A stretch of 64,000 bases of DNA from Xanthomonas codiaei (lineage in GTDB: Bacteria > Pseudomonadota > Gammaproteobacteria > Xanthomonadales > Xanthomonadaceae), in contig NZ_MDEC01000010.1 in NCBI RefSeq assembly GCF_002939785.1, positions 72,220-136,219 of the forward strand, read 5' to 3'. The first letter of the stretch is position 1. Each line of letters opens with the position of its first letter. The notes under the pieces are model-generated. The model was not told where the DNA came from and did not search any database. It worked only from the letters and a program-made list of their open reading frames with translations. The translations under genes were made by a program, and so were the position numbers. This document shows positions 34,707 to 42,523 of this stretch, in pieces.

Positions 34707-35159
34707 ATGAACCCGGTCGTCTCGGTGGTGGCCTGGAGCTTCCTGATCGCCGGGCTGGGCATGCTAGGCGGTGCGGCACTGTTGCCGGATCAGGCGCGCT
34801 GGATCCTGTTGTTGCTGGGGGTGGTGTTTGGTGGCGTGGGAGGCGGCATCCTCGGCTATCGCGTATGGCATGCGCGCCGCGCCGCCTGGTTGCGCCAGCA
34901 TGGCACGGTGCTGGAGGCGACCTTCGTGTGCGTGGAACGCAATGCGTCCCTGCAGGTCAACGGCATGCACCCGTTCCGTATCCTTGCCCATCGTCACGAC
35001 CGCACGCACAACAGCTTGGCCGAGTATCGCAGCGACAATCTGTGGGCGGACCCGCAGCCGTTTCTGGCCGATGGGCAGCCACTGCGCGTGTTCGTCGATC
35101 CGCAGCGACCGGCGCGTTATCACATGGACCTGAGTTTCCTGCCGACGCTGCGCAACTGA
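34707..35159 (+). CDS. DUF3592-type membrane protein
   Basis: A 150-residue protein with two N-terminal transmembrane helices (about 5-28 and 30-50, GVVFGGVGGGILGY), then a soluble domain with ATFVCVERN, FRILAHRHD and LRVFVDPQRPARYHMDLSF. The last part matches the VDPxxP..Y ending of DUF3592 domains. Function is unknown. It lies 37 bases after the thioredoxin-like gene and may be the end of the same operon, although nothing ties it to redox work. Confidence 0.75.
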   Translation: MNPVVSVVAWSFLIAGLGMLGGAALLPDQARWILLLLGVVFGGVGGGILGYRVWHARRAAWLRQHGTVLEATFVCVERNASLQVNGMHPFRILAHRHDRTHNSLAEYRSDNLWADPQPFLADGQPLRVFVDPQRPARYHMDLSFLPTLRN

Positions 35160-35196
35160 TCGATTGGCTTTCCCTCCTTCTTCCGGTGCCGCCCTG

Positions 35197-35598
35197 ATGA
35201 CCAACTCCACCCCCGTCGCACCGACCGAAGCCCGCATGGCCGAGATCGTGTTTCCCAACCACACCAATCACCTGGGCACCCTGTTCGGCGGACAGGCGCT
35301 GGCGTGGATGGACAAGGCCGCGTTCCTGGCCGCCTCGCGCTATGCGCGCCGCACCGTGGTGACGGCGCGTTCGGACCAGGTGGATTTCAAGTTGCCGATC
35401 CGCCAGGGCCAGATGGTGGAAACCATCGCGCGCGTGGTATCGGTGGGGCGCAGCTCGATCAAGGTGGAAGTGGAGCTGATCGCCGAAGACCTGCTCAGTG
35501 GCGCACGCGAGCTGTGCACGCGCGGCCAGTTCGTGATGATCGCGCTCGATGCCGATGGCAAGCCGACCGCAGTGCCGCCGTTACCGGCAGCCTTCTAG
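35197..35598 (+). CDS. Acyl-CoA thioesterase (YciA/hot-dog type)
   Basis: A 133-residue hot-dog fold protein. FPNHTNHLGTLFGGQALAWM near residue 18 is the BFIT/YciA signature, with the active-site Asp in WMDKAAFLAA. SDQVDFKLPI follows as the central strand. It hydrolyses acyl-CoA in the cytosol; substrate length is not readable. ATG 35197 follows a weak SD. The stop codon is immediately followed by a MITE at 35599, so the element forms the whole 3' flank. Confidence 0.9.
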   Translation: MTNSTPVAPTEARMAEIVFPNHTNHLGTLFGGQALAWMDKAAFLAASRYARRTVVTARSDQVDFKLPIRQGQMVETIARVVSVGRSSIKVEVELIAEDLLSGARELCTRGQFVMIALDADGKPTAVPPLPAAF

Positions 35599-35741
35599 GA
35601 GCAGCCAGCAAACCGACTGCGCTCATCGCCAGGTGGGCGCGGTCGGTGCCCGGAATCCACATGTACCGCTCATACACTGCGGTTCCGAGCGCGCCGTCCA
35701 CGCCCGCCTGACGACTGCTCGCTATGGTCTGTCAGCCGCGC
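35599..35741 (-). mobile_element. MITE-like element, copy B (143 bp, reverse orientation)
   Basis: In plus-strand reading it begins GAGCAGCCAGCAAACC and ends GTCAGCCGCGC, the reverse complement of copies A and C. It fills the exact space between the thioesterase stop (35596-35598) and the convergent pectate lyase stop (35742-35744). Confidence 0.8.
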
Positions 35742-36995
35742 TTAGTTGATTTTGCCCACTCCGGCATTCGCGCGTACGGTGCTCGCGGTGCTGGACGCCG
35801 AAGCAGGTATCACCAGCGACGCGCTGACCGCGCCGAACGCTGCTAGGGCTTGTTCGTCCAGCGGCCGACTCTTGCTGCCACTGGCGATCTGGTCGTTGGC
35901 CACGCATTCCCGACCGAGGTATTGCACGCAGAGGTCGTTACGCGGATCGCTCATGCCGGCGAAGGGTGCAAACGTGTAACCGGGGCCTGGACTGTGCGGA
36001 TAGTTATAGACCGGCAGGCTCACCTTGCTGAAGTAATTGCCTTCCAGCAGCAGTAACGCGGTCGAGGTCAACGGCATCGCGGCGCCCTCCCTGGAGAGGT
36101 CTTCGAAATAATTGTTCACCATCTGCGCCAGCACCGATGCGTTGTTCAGGCCGCCGGCGTGCGGCCCACGACCGGAGGTGTGATGCACATAATTGCGTGC
36201 GACGGTGATGGTGTCGTGCGCGCCCAGGAACAACCACAGCCAGTAATGCCGATTGTCGCAAGTGGAGGAGGTGGCGGTGCGTCCATCGAATTCGTTGTTG
36301 GACAGGGTCACGTGCGAGGCGCTGCCGTAGCCGGTCACCACCATTTGTCGGCCGATGCGCGCAAAGCGGTTGTGGTCCACCCAGACCCCGTCCGCATCGT
36401 CGATTGCGAGCGCATCGCCGCCCCAGACCACGCCTGGATTGATGTCGGAAATGGTGATGTTCTGGATGATGACGTTGCTGTTGCCGCCGCCCACGCGTAA
36501 CCCGCGTCCCATGATGGCGCCATCGCTGCCCAGACCGATCAGGGTCTTGTTGGAGCCGATCTGCAGGGGCGTGCGTCCGGCGGTATCGAAACTGACCTGC
36601 GCCGCGGTGCGGCCCGCGCAATAGTTGGCGACGTTCAGGCCTAGCTGGCTGGTGCCGGTGCTGCAGGTGGTGGCCACGCACCCGGTCGTGGTCGTGGTGG
36701 GAGACCCGTTGTTGATCTGCGAGCCGGTGAAGTCGAAGGTTCTGTCCAGCACGATCACCCGCGGGGTGGTGTCAGTGCACTGGTTTGCTTCGAAGCTGCT
36801 GCAAAGCGCTTGCTGCAGTTCCAGCAGAGAGCCGGGTCTGACAGCGGGGGCATCACCGCCACCTGTGACACCGGCGGCGAAACCATCTGGGGTACCGACT
36901 GCTTGAGCGCAGGCCTGGTTGGCGAACATAGCTGCCGCCAACGCCAGTGCCGATAGAGCACAACGGAAGGAATGAGAGAGCATGGAGGGCTTCAA
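35742..36995 (-). CDS. Secreted pectate lyase, polysaccharide lyase family 1
   Basis: This enzyme cleaves pectic homogalacturonan by beta-elimination outside the cell. The precursor has about 417 residues from TTG 36995 (AGGA 6 bases upstream); ATG 36983 is the alternative. A signal peptide (ALSALALAAAMFANQACAQA) is clear. The parallel beta-helix core shows IGLGSDGAIMGRGLRV, NVIIQNITI near 175, the Ca2+-site signature GVWVDHNRF near 205, HVTLSNNEFDGR and HDTITVARNYVHH. Several cysteine pairs (CVATTC, CDNRH) suggest disulfides. It is probably exported by type II secretion. A candidate Clp site lies about 100 bases upstream. This is a plausible plant-virulence enzyme. Confidence 0.9.
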   Translation of the reverse strand: MKPSMLSHSFRCALSALALAAAMFANQACAQAVGTPDGFAAGVTGGGDAPAVRPGSLLELQQALCSSFEANQCTDTTPRVIVLDRTFDFTGSQINNGSPTTTTTGCVATTCSTGTSQLGLNVANYCAGRTAAQVSFDTAGRTPLQIGSNKTLIGLGSDGAIMGRGLRVGGGNSNVIIQNITISDINPGVVWGGDALAIDDADGVWVDHNRFARIGRQMVVTGYGSASHVTLSNNEFDGRTATSSTCDNRHYWLWLFLGAHDTITVARNYVHHTSGRGPHAGGLNNASVLAQMVNNYFEDLSREGAAMPLTSTALLLLEGNYFSKVSLPVYNYPHSPGPGYTFAPFAGMSDPRNDLCVQYLGRECVANDQIASGSKSRPLDEQALAAFGAVSASLVIPASASSTASTVRANAGVGKIN

Positions 36996-37096
36996 TGAGA
37001 ATCCTGCGCCGGAGATGTCCGGGCGAGGATCGATAAGTGGAAGAGGTGTTATGTTCTAGTGATGACCACAGGAACAAGCGGACTCTAGCATCAAAG

Positions 37097-37112
37097 TGTG
37101 ATTTGTTTTGCA
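37097..37112 (-). promoter_or_regulatory. Candidate Clp/CRP-type site upstream of pectate lyase
   Basis: On the minus strand the sequence reads TGCAA-N6-TCACA, matching 8 of 10 positions of the TGTGA-N6-TCACA palindrome. The site lies in a notably A+T-rich stretch about 102-117 bases upstream of the start. Clp activates several plant cell-wall-degrading enzyme genes in Xanthomonas. Confidence 0.45.
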
Positions 37113-37287
37113 GTGCGCAGGCTGCTGCAAGCACTGCAAATCGTCTGAATTAATTTGATGTGCGGGACGCTTCGCTTCACGGGACAGAAGTGCGTAATCG
37201 CGCACATCCCTTGACCGCGGTGCAGGCCTTGGTCGAGGGTCCTGCATCATGTACGCGACCGCCGCCTGCGCAGGTAAGGTCTGCGTC

Positions 37288-37803
37288 CTACTCCTGCACC
37301 TCGCGGTCTTCGCGCTTGGTTTCTTCCATCGACTCGGGTTCGAGTTCTTCGGCGCTGCGATTGAGTTTGACGAACACGCCCCAGGCGATCAGCAGCAGCG
37401 CTGCGCACGAGCCCACCGCGGCCGCATAGGGCAGTTTGGCCGGGTCGGCGTGCATCAGCTCGAAGATCGACACCAGCGTCTCGATCGCCAGCGCAATCAC
37501 GATCACCACGAAGAAGCGCGATAGGTAACGACGTACGCGGGTAGGACCGCTGACCTTGACGTCGCGCAGGATCTCTTCTTCGAAGATGGTCTGGCCCAGC
37601 TCCAGCGTCACCAGCGCCACCGTCAGCAGTCCGACCGCTTCCAGCACCACGTTGAAGCGGTCGCGTACCACCATGTCGCCGCCTGGCGTGAAGCCATGCC
37701 ACAGCTCCAACCCGGCCATCGTGACCAAGCCCGCCGCGCACAGCACGAAGAAGGCCAGGATCACGAAGTGACCGGCACGGAACAGGTGGCTGAGCAGCTT
37801 CAT
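37288..37803 (-). CDS. PsiE-like four-helix membrane protein, function unknown
   Basis: A 171-residue protein with four predicted membrane segments: HFVILAFFVLCAAGLVTMAG, VLEAVGLLTVALVTLELG, FFVVIVIALAIETLVSIF and AAVGSCAALLLIAWGVFVKL. A charged tail (ELEPESMEETKRED) follows. The loop TIFEEEILRDVKV after helix 2 and the layout recall PsiE/DUF-type phosphate-starvation membrane proteins, but similarity is only architectural. The start at 37803 gives MKLLSHLFRAGH. No operon partners lie nearby. Confidence 0.75.
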   Translation of the reverse strand: MKLLSHLFRAGHFVILAFFVLCAAGLVTMAGLELWHGFTPGGDMVVRDRFNVVLEAVGLLTVALVTLELGQTIFEEEILRDVKVSGPTRVRRYLSRFFVVIVIALAIETLVSIFELMHADPAKLPYAAAVGSCAALLLIAWGVFVKLNRSAEELEPESMEETKREDREVQE

Positions 37804-37849
37804 GGCAGGCGCGAGGTGTAAGGGATGCAGAGCATCGTGTGCGTTGCGT

Positions 37850-38405
37850 CGTGGCGGCGCGAAGGCTGCGCTAGGCAGAGGCGCCCTCATCCGGCGCTTT
37901 GCGCCACCTTCTCCCGCGCGCGGGAGAAGGGATCTGCGGGGAGCACGTGGCGGAGTGGCAAGAAGGTCGCTGTGGCGGCGCGAAGGCCGCGCGGCGCAAA
38001 GGCGCCCTCATCCGGTGCTTCGCACCACCTTCTCCCGCGCGCGGGAGAAGGGATCTGCTGCTTCTTCCCCCGCCTGAGGGAGAAGGGATCTGCTGCTTCC
38101 TTCCCCCGCCTGCGGGGGAAGGTGCCCGAAGGGCGGATGGGGGCGACGCATGTGCCCGGTCGCCCCTCTACCCATCGGCGATACCGTAGCACCTGATTCG
38201 CCTGCAGATGCACATTGGCGGTCATCAGCAGACGCGCCCTCATCCGGCGCTTTGCGCCACCTTCTCCCGCACGCGGGAGAAGGGATCTGCTGCTTCTTCC
38301 CCCGTCTAAGGGAGAAGGAATCGGCCGCGTCCTTCCCCCGCCTGCGGGGGAAGGTGCCCGAAGGGCGGATGGGGGCAGTGCATGCGCATGGCCGCCCACA
38401 ACCCA
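37850..38405. repeat. Intergenic repeat array with palindromes and a duplicated panE 3' end
   Basis: There are three units, each containing GCGCCCTCATCCGG (near 37881, 38002 and 38234) followed by a 24-base palindrome built of CCTTCTCCCGCG and its complement (37907-37930, 38028-38051, and about 38260-38283). Units 2 and 3 also share CTTCCCCCGCCTGCGGGGG and GTGCCCGAAGGGCGGATGGG. They repeat with a period of about 232 bases, and the end of unit 2 (about 38193-38233) copies the last codons of panE. No gene lies in this stretch. Confidence 0.8.
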
Positions 38406-39350
38406 TCAGCTATGCCGCAGCACCTGGTACGCCTGCAGATGCACATTGGCGGCCATCAGCAGCGGTGCATTGCGTCCGGTCTCGCGCACGCGCGCCAGCA
38501 TGTCGCCGACGATCTGCGCCGCTTCCACGTCCTGGCCGGCTTCCAGGTCACGCAGCATCGAAGCCTTGAGCGGCGAATCCACCTGCAGCAGCGTCTGCAG
38601 CGCCTTCGCACGCGCGGTCTCCGCGATCGGTTGGCCGGCCGCATCGGCGGCCCACAGGCATTCGTTGTACAGGCCGTTGATCAGGGCGCGGCCATCATCG
38701 GTGGCCACGATCGCCCCGACCGGCGCGCGCATCAGACAGGTGGCCGCAGCCAGCGCGGTGAGGAAGCTGTACTTGTTCCATTGCTCCTGCGCGATCTGTG
38801 CGCTGGCCACGTGGTCGATCCCGGCCTGCGTGCAGGCCGCGGCGAAGGCCTGCACCCGCGCAGACTCCGCACTGCCATCGCGCTCGCCGAAGGTGATCGC
38901 CGCCGGCTTGCCCAGGTGCACGATCTCGCCGTGCTCGCCCTTGGTCGCGCTGATGAAGCACAGCCCGCCCAGCACACGCGCCGCGCCGAAGCGCGCATCC
39001 AGGGCCGCGTAGTGGCGCAGGCCGTTGAGGATGGGCAGCACCGTGGTGTGCTCGCCCACCGCCGGCGCGATCGCCTCGATCGCGCTGTCCAGGTCGTAGG
39101 CCTTGCAACTGAGGATCACCAGGTCGAAGGGCTGCCTCTCCACCAGCGCCGGCAGGCCTTGCGCAGTGACGTGTGCGACCGGCACGTCCGCATCGCCCAG
39201 CGGGCTGCGGATGCGCAGGCCATCGGCCTGCAACTGCACCGCACGCGCATCGCGTACCAGGAAGGTGACGTCCACGCCGGCCTGCACCAGGCGGCCGCCG
39301 AAATAACCGCCGGTTCCGCCGGCGCCTAGGATCAACATGCGCATGGCCAT
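38406..39350 (-). CDS. panE: 2-dehydropantoate 2-reductase
   Basis: This enzyme reduces 2-dehydropantoate to pantoate with NADPH on the route to coenzyme A. It has about 314 residues. The Rossmann motif LILGAGGTGGYFGGRL is at the N-terminus; LSCKAYDLDSAI near 80 and LPILNGLRH near 105 follow. QEQWNKYSFLTALAAAT near 180 carries the catalytic Lys, and ETGRNAPLL is near the end. The start at 39350 (MAMRMLIL) overlaps the ABC permease stop as TGATG with GGAG just before it; 39344 and 39338 are alternatives. Coupling to an exporter is unusual for panE, so another alpha-keto-acid substrate is possible. Confidence 0.88.
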   Translation of the reverse strand: MAMRMLILGAGGTGGYFGGRLVQAGVDVTFLVRDARAVQLQADGLRIRSPLGDADVPVAHVTAQGLPALVERQPFDLVILSCKAYDLDSAIEAIAPAVGEHTTVLPILNGLRHYAALDARFGAARVLGGLCFISATKGEHGEIVHLGKPAAITFGERDGSAESARVQAFAAACTQAGIDHVASAQIAQEQWNKYSFLTALAAATCLMRAPVGAIVATDDGRALINGLYNECLWAADAAGQPIAETARAKALQTLLQVDSPLKASMLRDLEAGQDVEAAQIVGDMLARVRETGRNAPLLMAANVHLQAYQVLRHS

Positions 39351-40162
39351 CAGCTCCGCAAGCCCACACCACGCCGCAGCAGCCACAGCGCCAGCGCGCT
39401 GAGCACCGCGACAAAGCCCAGCATCAGTGCGTAGGCCACCCAGATCGGCACGTCCGAGCTGCCGAGCAGGCCGTAGCGGAACGCGTTGACCATGTAGAAG
39501 ATCGGGTTGGCATGGGTGGCCGCTTCGGCCCAGCCGGGCAGCAATTTGACCGAATAGAACACGCCGCCCAGGTAGGTCAGCGGAGTCAGGATGAAGGTGG
39601 GCACGATCGCCACGTCGTCGAACTTCTTGGCGTAGACCGCGTTGACGAAGCCGGCCAGCGAAAAGATGGTCGCGCCCAGCAGCACCGTGGTCAGCGTGAC
39701 CAGCGGTTGCGGGATGCGCACCGGGGTGAAGAACATCGCGATGATCAGCACGATGGCCCCGACCATCACCCCGCGCAGCACCGCGCCGGCGACATAGCCC
39801 CACAGGATCACCCAGTTGGGCATCGGGCTGACCAGCAGTTCTTCCACGTGGCGGCCGAACTTGGCGCCGAAGAAGCTCGAGGAGATGTTGCCGTAGCTGT
39901 TCTGGATCACGCTCATCATCACCAGGCCCGGCACGATGAACTGCATGTAGCTGTAGCCGCCCATCTCGCCCACACGCGAGCCGATCAGCCCGCCGAAGAT
40001 CAAAAAGTACAGCGTCATGGTGATGGCCGGTGGCACCAGGGTCTGGCCCCAGATGCGCAGGATGCGCTGCACTTCGCGGCGCACGATGGTGCCCAGCGCG
40101 ATCCAGTTGCGCTGGCGGGGTGTTGCGGGCGTGGCGGACATCGACGGCTCCGAGGGGCTCAT
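39350..40162 (-). CDS. ABC-2 type transporter permease (YadH-like)
   Basis: A 270-residue inner-membrane protein with six helices. Landmarks are TLVPPAITMTLYFLIFGGLIG, the cytosolic helix motif KFGRHVEELLVSPMPNW near 120, LGATIFSLAGFVNA, and TYLGGVFYSVKLLPGW near 212, all typical of YadH/NodJ-class ABC-2 permeases. It pairs with the ATPase encoded just upstream, with a four-base overlap (ATGA on the minus strand). The exported substrate is unknown. Its stop overlaps panE. Confidence 0.9.
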   Translation of the reverse strand: MSPSEPSMSATPATPRQRNWIALGTIVRREVQRILRIWGQTLVPPAITMTLYFLIFGGLIGSRVGEMGGYSYMQFIVPGLVMMSVIQNSYGNISSSFFGAKFGRHVEELLVSPMPNWVILWGYVAGAVLRGVMVGAIVLIIAMFFTPVRIPQPLVTLTTVLLGATIFSLAGFVNAVYAKKFDDVAIVPTFILTPLTYLGGVFYSVKLLPGWAEAATHANPIFYMVNAFRYGLLGSSDVPIWVAYALMLGFVAVLSALALWLLRRGVGLRS

Positions 40163-41154
40163 GGGTGACCTGCCGGGCGCGCGGGCGCCGCTGCGGCAGG
40201 GGCCGGGGCGGCGAGACTCTCGCCGGGCCCGGTCAGGCGAACGAACAATTCTTCCAGCCGGTTGCTCTTGGTGCGCATCGAGCGCACCCGGATGCCGGCA
40301 TCGCCCAGCGCGGCGAACACGCGGTTGAGGTCCATCGCGCGGGGCATGTCCAGGTCCAGCGTGTGGCCGTCGATGGCGGTGAGCGTGGTGCCTTCGATCG
40401 CCGGCAGCCGGGCGGGCAGCTCACCGTCGATATCGAACAAGAAACCTTCCACGTCGAGCTTGGCCAGCAGCTCGCGCATCGGCCCCTGGGTGACGATCTG
40501 GCCGTGGTTGATGATGGCCAGATTGCGGCACAGGTGCTCGGCTTCTTCCAGGTAATGGGTGGTCAGGATGATGGTGGTGCCGGCGGCGTTGATGTCCTTG
40601 AGCACGCGCCACATGTCGCGGCGGATCTCGATGTCCACGCCGGCGGTGGGTTCGTCCAGGATCAGCAGGCGCGGCTGGGTCATCATGGCGCGGGCGATCA
40701 TCAGCCGCCGCTTCATGCCGCCGGACAGCGTGCGGCTCATCACCTGGGCCTTTTCCCACAGATGTGCGCGGCGCAGTTCCGCTTCGGCCAGCGCCTCGGC
40801 CTCGCTGCGCGGCATGCCGTAGAAACCGGCGTAGTTGACCAGGATGTCGAAGGGTTTTTCGAACAGGTTGAAGTTGATTTCCTGCGGCACCAGGCCGATC
40901 AGCCGCATCGCCTCGCTGCGATGGGCGACCAGGTCGGTGCCGAACACGTGCACCTGCCCACCGGACAGGTTCACCAGCGAGCTGATGATGCCGATCAGGG
41001 TCGATTTGCCGGCGCCGTTGGGGCCGAGCAGGGCGAAGAAATCGCCCGGGGCCACGTCCAGCGACACGCCCTTGAGCGCCTGGGTGCCGTTGTCGTAGGT
41101 CTTGCGCAGGTCGCACACGCGCAGGGCGGGCGTGCCGGGAGATGGGGACTTCAA
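40159..41154 (-). CDS. ABC transporter ATP-binding protein (YadG-like)
   Basis: A 331-residue ATPase. Walker A is GPNGAGKST near residue 45, the Q-loop is in LVPQEINFN near 91, and the signature is LSGGMKRRLMIARAM near 145. Walker B with the catalytic Glu is LLILDEPTAGVD near 164, and the switch His is in LTTHYLEEAE. A C-terminal extension of about 100 residues ends in an Ala/Pro-rich tail. It drives the adjacent YadH-like permease. A TATAAT on the minus strand (41203-41208) could be a -10 element, but no good -35 precedes it. Confidence 0.92.
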   Translation of the reverse strand: MKSPSPGTPALRVCDLRKTYDNGTQALKGVSLDVAPGDFFALLGPNGAGKSTLIGIISSLVNLSGGQVHVFGTDLVAHRSEAMRLIGLVPQEINFNLFEKPFDILVNYAGFYGMPRSEAEALAEAELRRAHLWEKAQVMSRTLSGGMKRRLMIARAMMTQPRLLILDEPTAGVDIEIRRDMWRVLKDINAAGTTIILTTHYLEEAEHLCRNLAIINHGQIVTQGPMRELLAKLDVEGFLFDIDGELPARLPAIEGTTLTAIDGHTLDLDMPRAMDLNRVFAALGDAGIRVRSMRTKSNRLEELFVRLTGPGESLAAPAPAAAAPARPAGHP

Positions 41155-41256
41155 GCAGGATCCTTCGCGCCAGGGTCACGGCGCAGCGAGTTGCAGCCCG
41201 TTATTATAGAAGCCCGTGGGGGCTTGCCCCGATCACAGACTGTCCCAAATACGTTC

Positions 41257-42018
41257 GTGCCCGTTCAATTCCCCCTCAAGCTTGTCGACCGGCGCATGCT
41301 TGCGCCCACCGTGGCCCACTGCCAGTTCGTGCGTGATGACGGACAGCCGCTGGATTTCCAGCCCGGGCAGTTCATCCAGATCCATTTCGCCGCTGCCGAT
41401 GGCACGCCAACCAGGCGCAGCTATTCGCTGGCGACCATCCACAACCATGCGCTGGGACCGGGCGAGGCGGTGGACATCGCGGTGAGCTTCGTGCCCGGAG
41501 GCTCGGCCACGGCGCTGTTCGAAGGCCTGGAGATCGGCGACCAGCTGCAGGCCAGCGGGCCGTATGGCCGCTTCTGCCTGCAGGCCGGCGACCACAACCG
41601 GCGCTATCTGTTGATCGCCACCGGTACCGGCGTCACCCCGTACCGCTCGATGCTGCCGCTGCTGGCCGAGGCAATCGCCAGCCGCGGCGTGCAGGTGGTG
41701 TTGCTGCAGGGCGTGCGCACCCCGGCCGAGCTGCTGTACGGCGAGGATTTCCGTGCGTTTGCCGACGCACACCCGCAGTTCCGCTATGTGCCGTGCTTCT
41801 CGCGCCAGTTGCCTGCCCAGCCGCATGCCGATGTGCGCCACGGCTATGTGCAGCAGCAGTTGGCCGAGTTCGCGCCGGCGGCCGATGGCGATATCGCTTA
41901 CCTGTGCGGCAACCCGGACATGGTGGACACCTGCGCCGAGGCGTTGAAGGCCGCCGGCCTGCCCAATGCACAGATCCGTCGCGAAAAATACGTCAGCTCG
42001 GCGCCGCCCAAGGCCTGA
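41257..42018 (+). CDS. fpr: Ferredoxin-NADP reductase
   Basis: A 253-residue FAD enzyme moving electrons between NADPH and ferredoxin or flavodoxin. FAD binding is by RRSYSLATIHN near residue 47; VSFVPGGSATALFEGL follows, then the NADP loop IATGTGVTPYRSML near 120 and YLCGNPDMVDTC near 215. It ends REKYVSSAPPKA. No ATG fits; GTG 41257 gives an N-terminus matching the family length. The gene diverges from the ABC operon. Its flavodoxin partner could be the one encoded at 33889, an inference only. Confidence 0.88.
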   Translation: MPVQFPLKLVDRRMLAPTVAHCQFVRDDGQPLDFQPGQFIQIHFAAADGTPTRRSYSLATIHNHALGPGEAVDIAVSFVPGGSATALFEGLEIGDQLQASGPYGRFCLQAGDHNRRYLLIATGTGVTPYRSMLPLLAEAIASRGVQVVLLQGVRTPAELLYGEDFRAFADAHPQFRYVPCFSRQLPAQPHADVRHGYVQQQLAEFAPAADGDIAYLCGNPDMVDTCAEALKAAGLPNAQIRREKYVSSAPPKA

Positions 42019-42106
42019 GTTGGCGGCAGGCGCCGTGCGATAACCCTTGGTGCCTCCATGTGCAGGTGCTGCCTGCCAGGCGGTGGGCGGCCACGCTGTC
42101 GCTGCG

Positions 42107-42462
42107 CTACACCCGTGCTGCAGGGCGCTGCACTTCCACCGTGATGTGCACCAGTTCTTCGTGGATCTGCAAGGCATGGCGCACCGCGTCTGCGTCGAGC
42201 TGCCCCTGGCTTACCAGGCTCACGACGCAGGCATAGCGGTCGCTGCCGACGCGCCAGACATGCAGGTCGGCAATGGCGATGGAGTGCCGGGAATTCGGCG
42301 ATGACCTGCCTGATTTCCGCCACGACCGGCGCGTCCATTTCCGCATCCAGCAGCACGCGGCCGGTGCTGCGCAGCAAGCCCCAGGCCCACGAGGTGACCA
42401 GCACCGCGCCGACCATGCCCATGAGCGGGTCCAGCCAGGTCAGCCCTCGCTGCATGGGGTGT
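42107..42462 (-). pseudogene. Remnant of a cation diffusion facilitator (DmeF/CDF) gene
   Basis: On the minus strand one frame reads WLDPLMGMVGAVLVTSWAW...LLDAEMDAPVVAEIR, the last membrane helix and start of the cytosolic domain of a CDF metal exporter. At about 42295 the match shifts by one base into the next frame, continuing SRHSIAIADLHVWRVG to VHITVEVQR. The N-terminal helices are absent. The piece is therefore truncated at the 5' side and frameshifted, and cannot make a transporter. Confidence 0.8.
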
Positions 42463-42523
42463 GAGCCGCCGTCACGCGCGTGCCGCCAGCCACGCCTATG
42501 CGTGACAGCGGCGGTTGCCTCGC

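Noticed and set aside
37850..38405. Possible CRISPR array because of repeated units
   Set aside because: Units are 120-230 bases, imperfect and palindromic, with no regular short spacers and no cas genes.
41203..41208. TATAAT on the minus strand as the promoter of the ABC exporter
   Set aside because: No acceptable -35 lies 16-18 bases upstream, so it is mentioned only within the ATPase entry.
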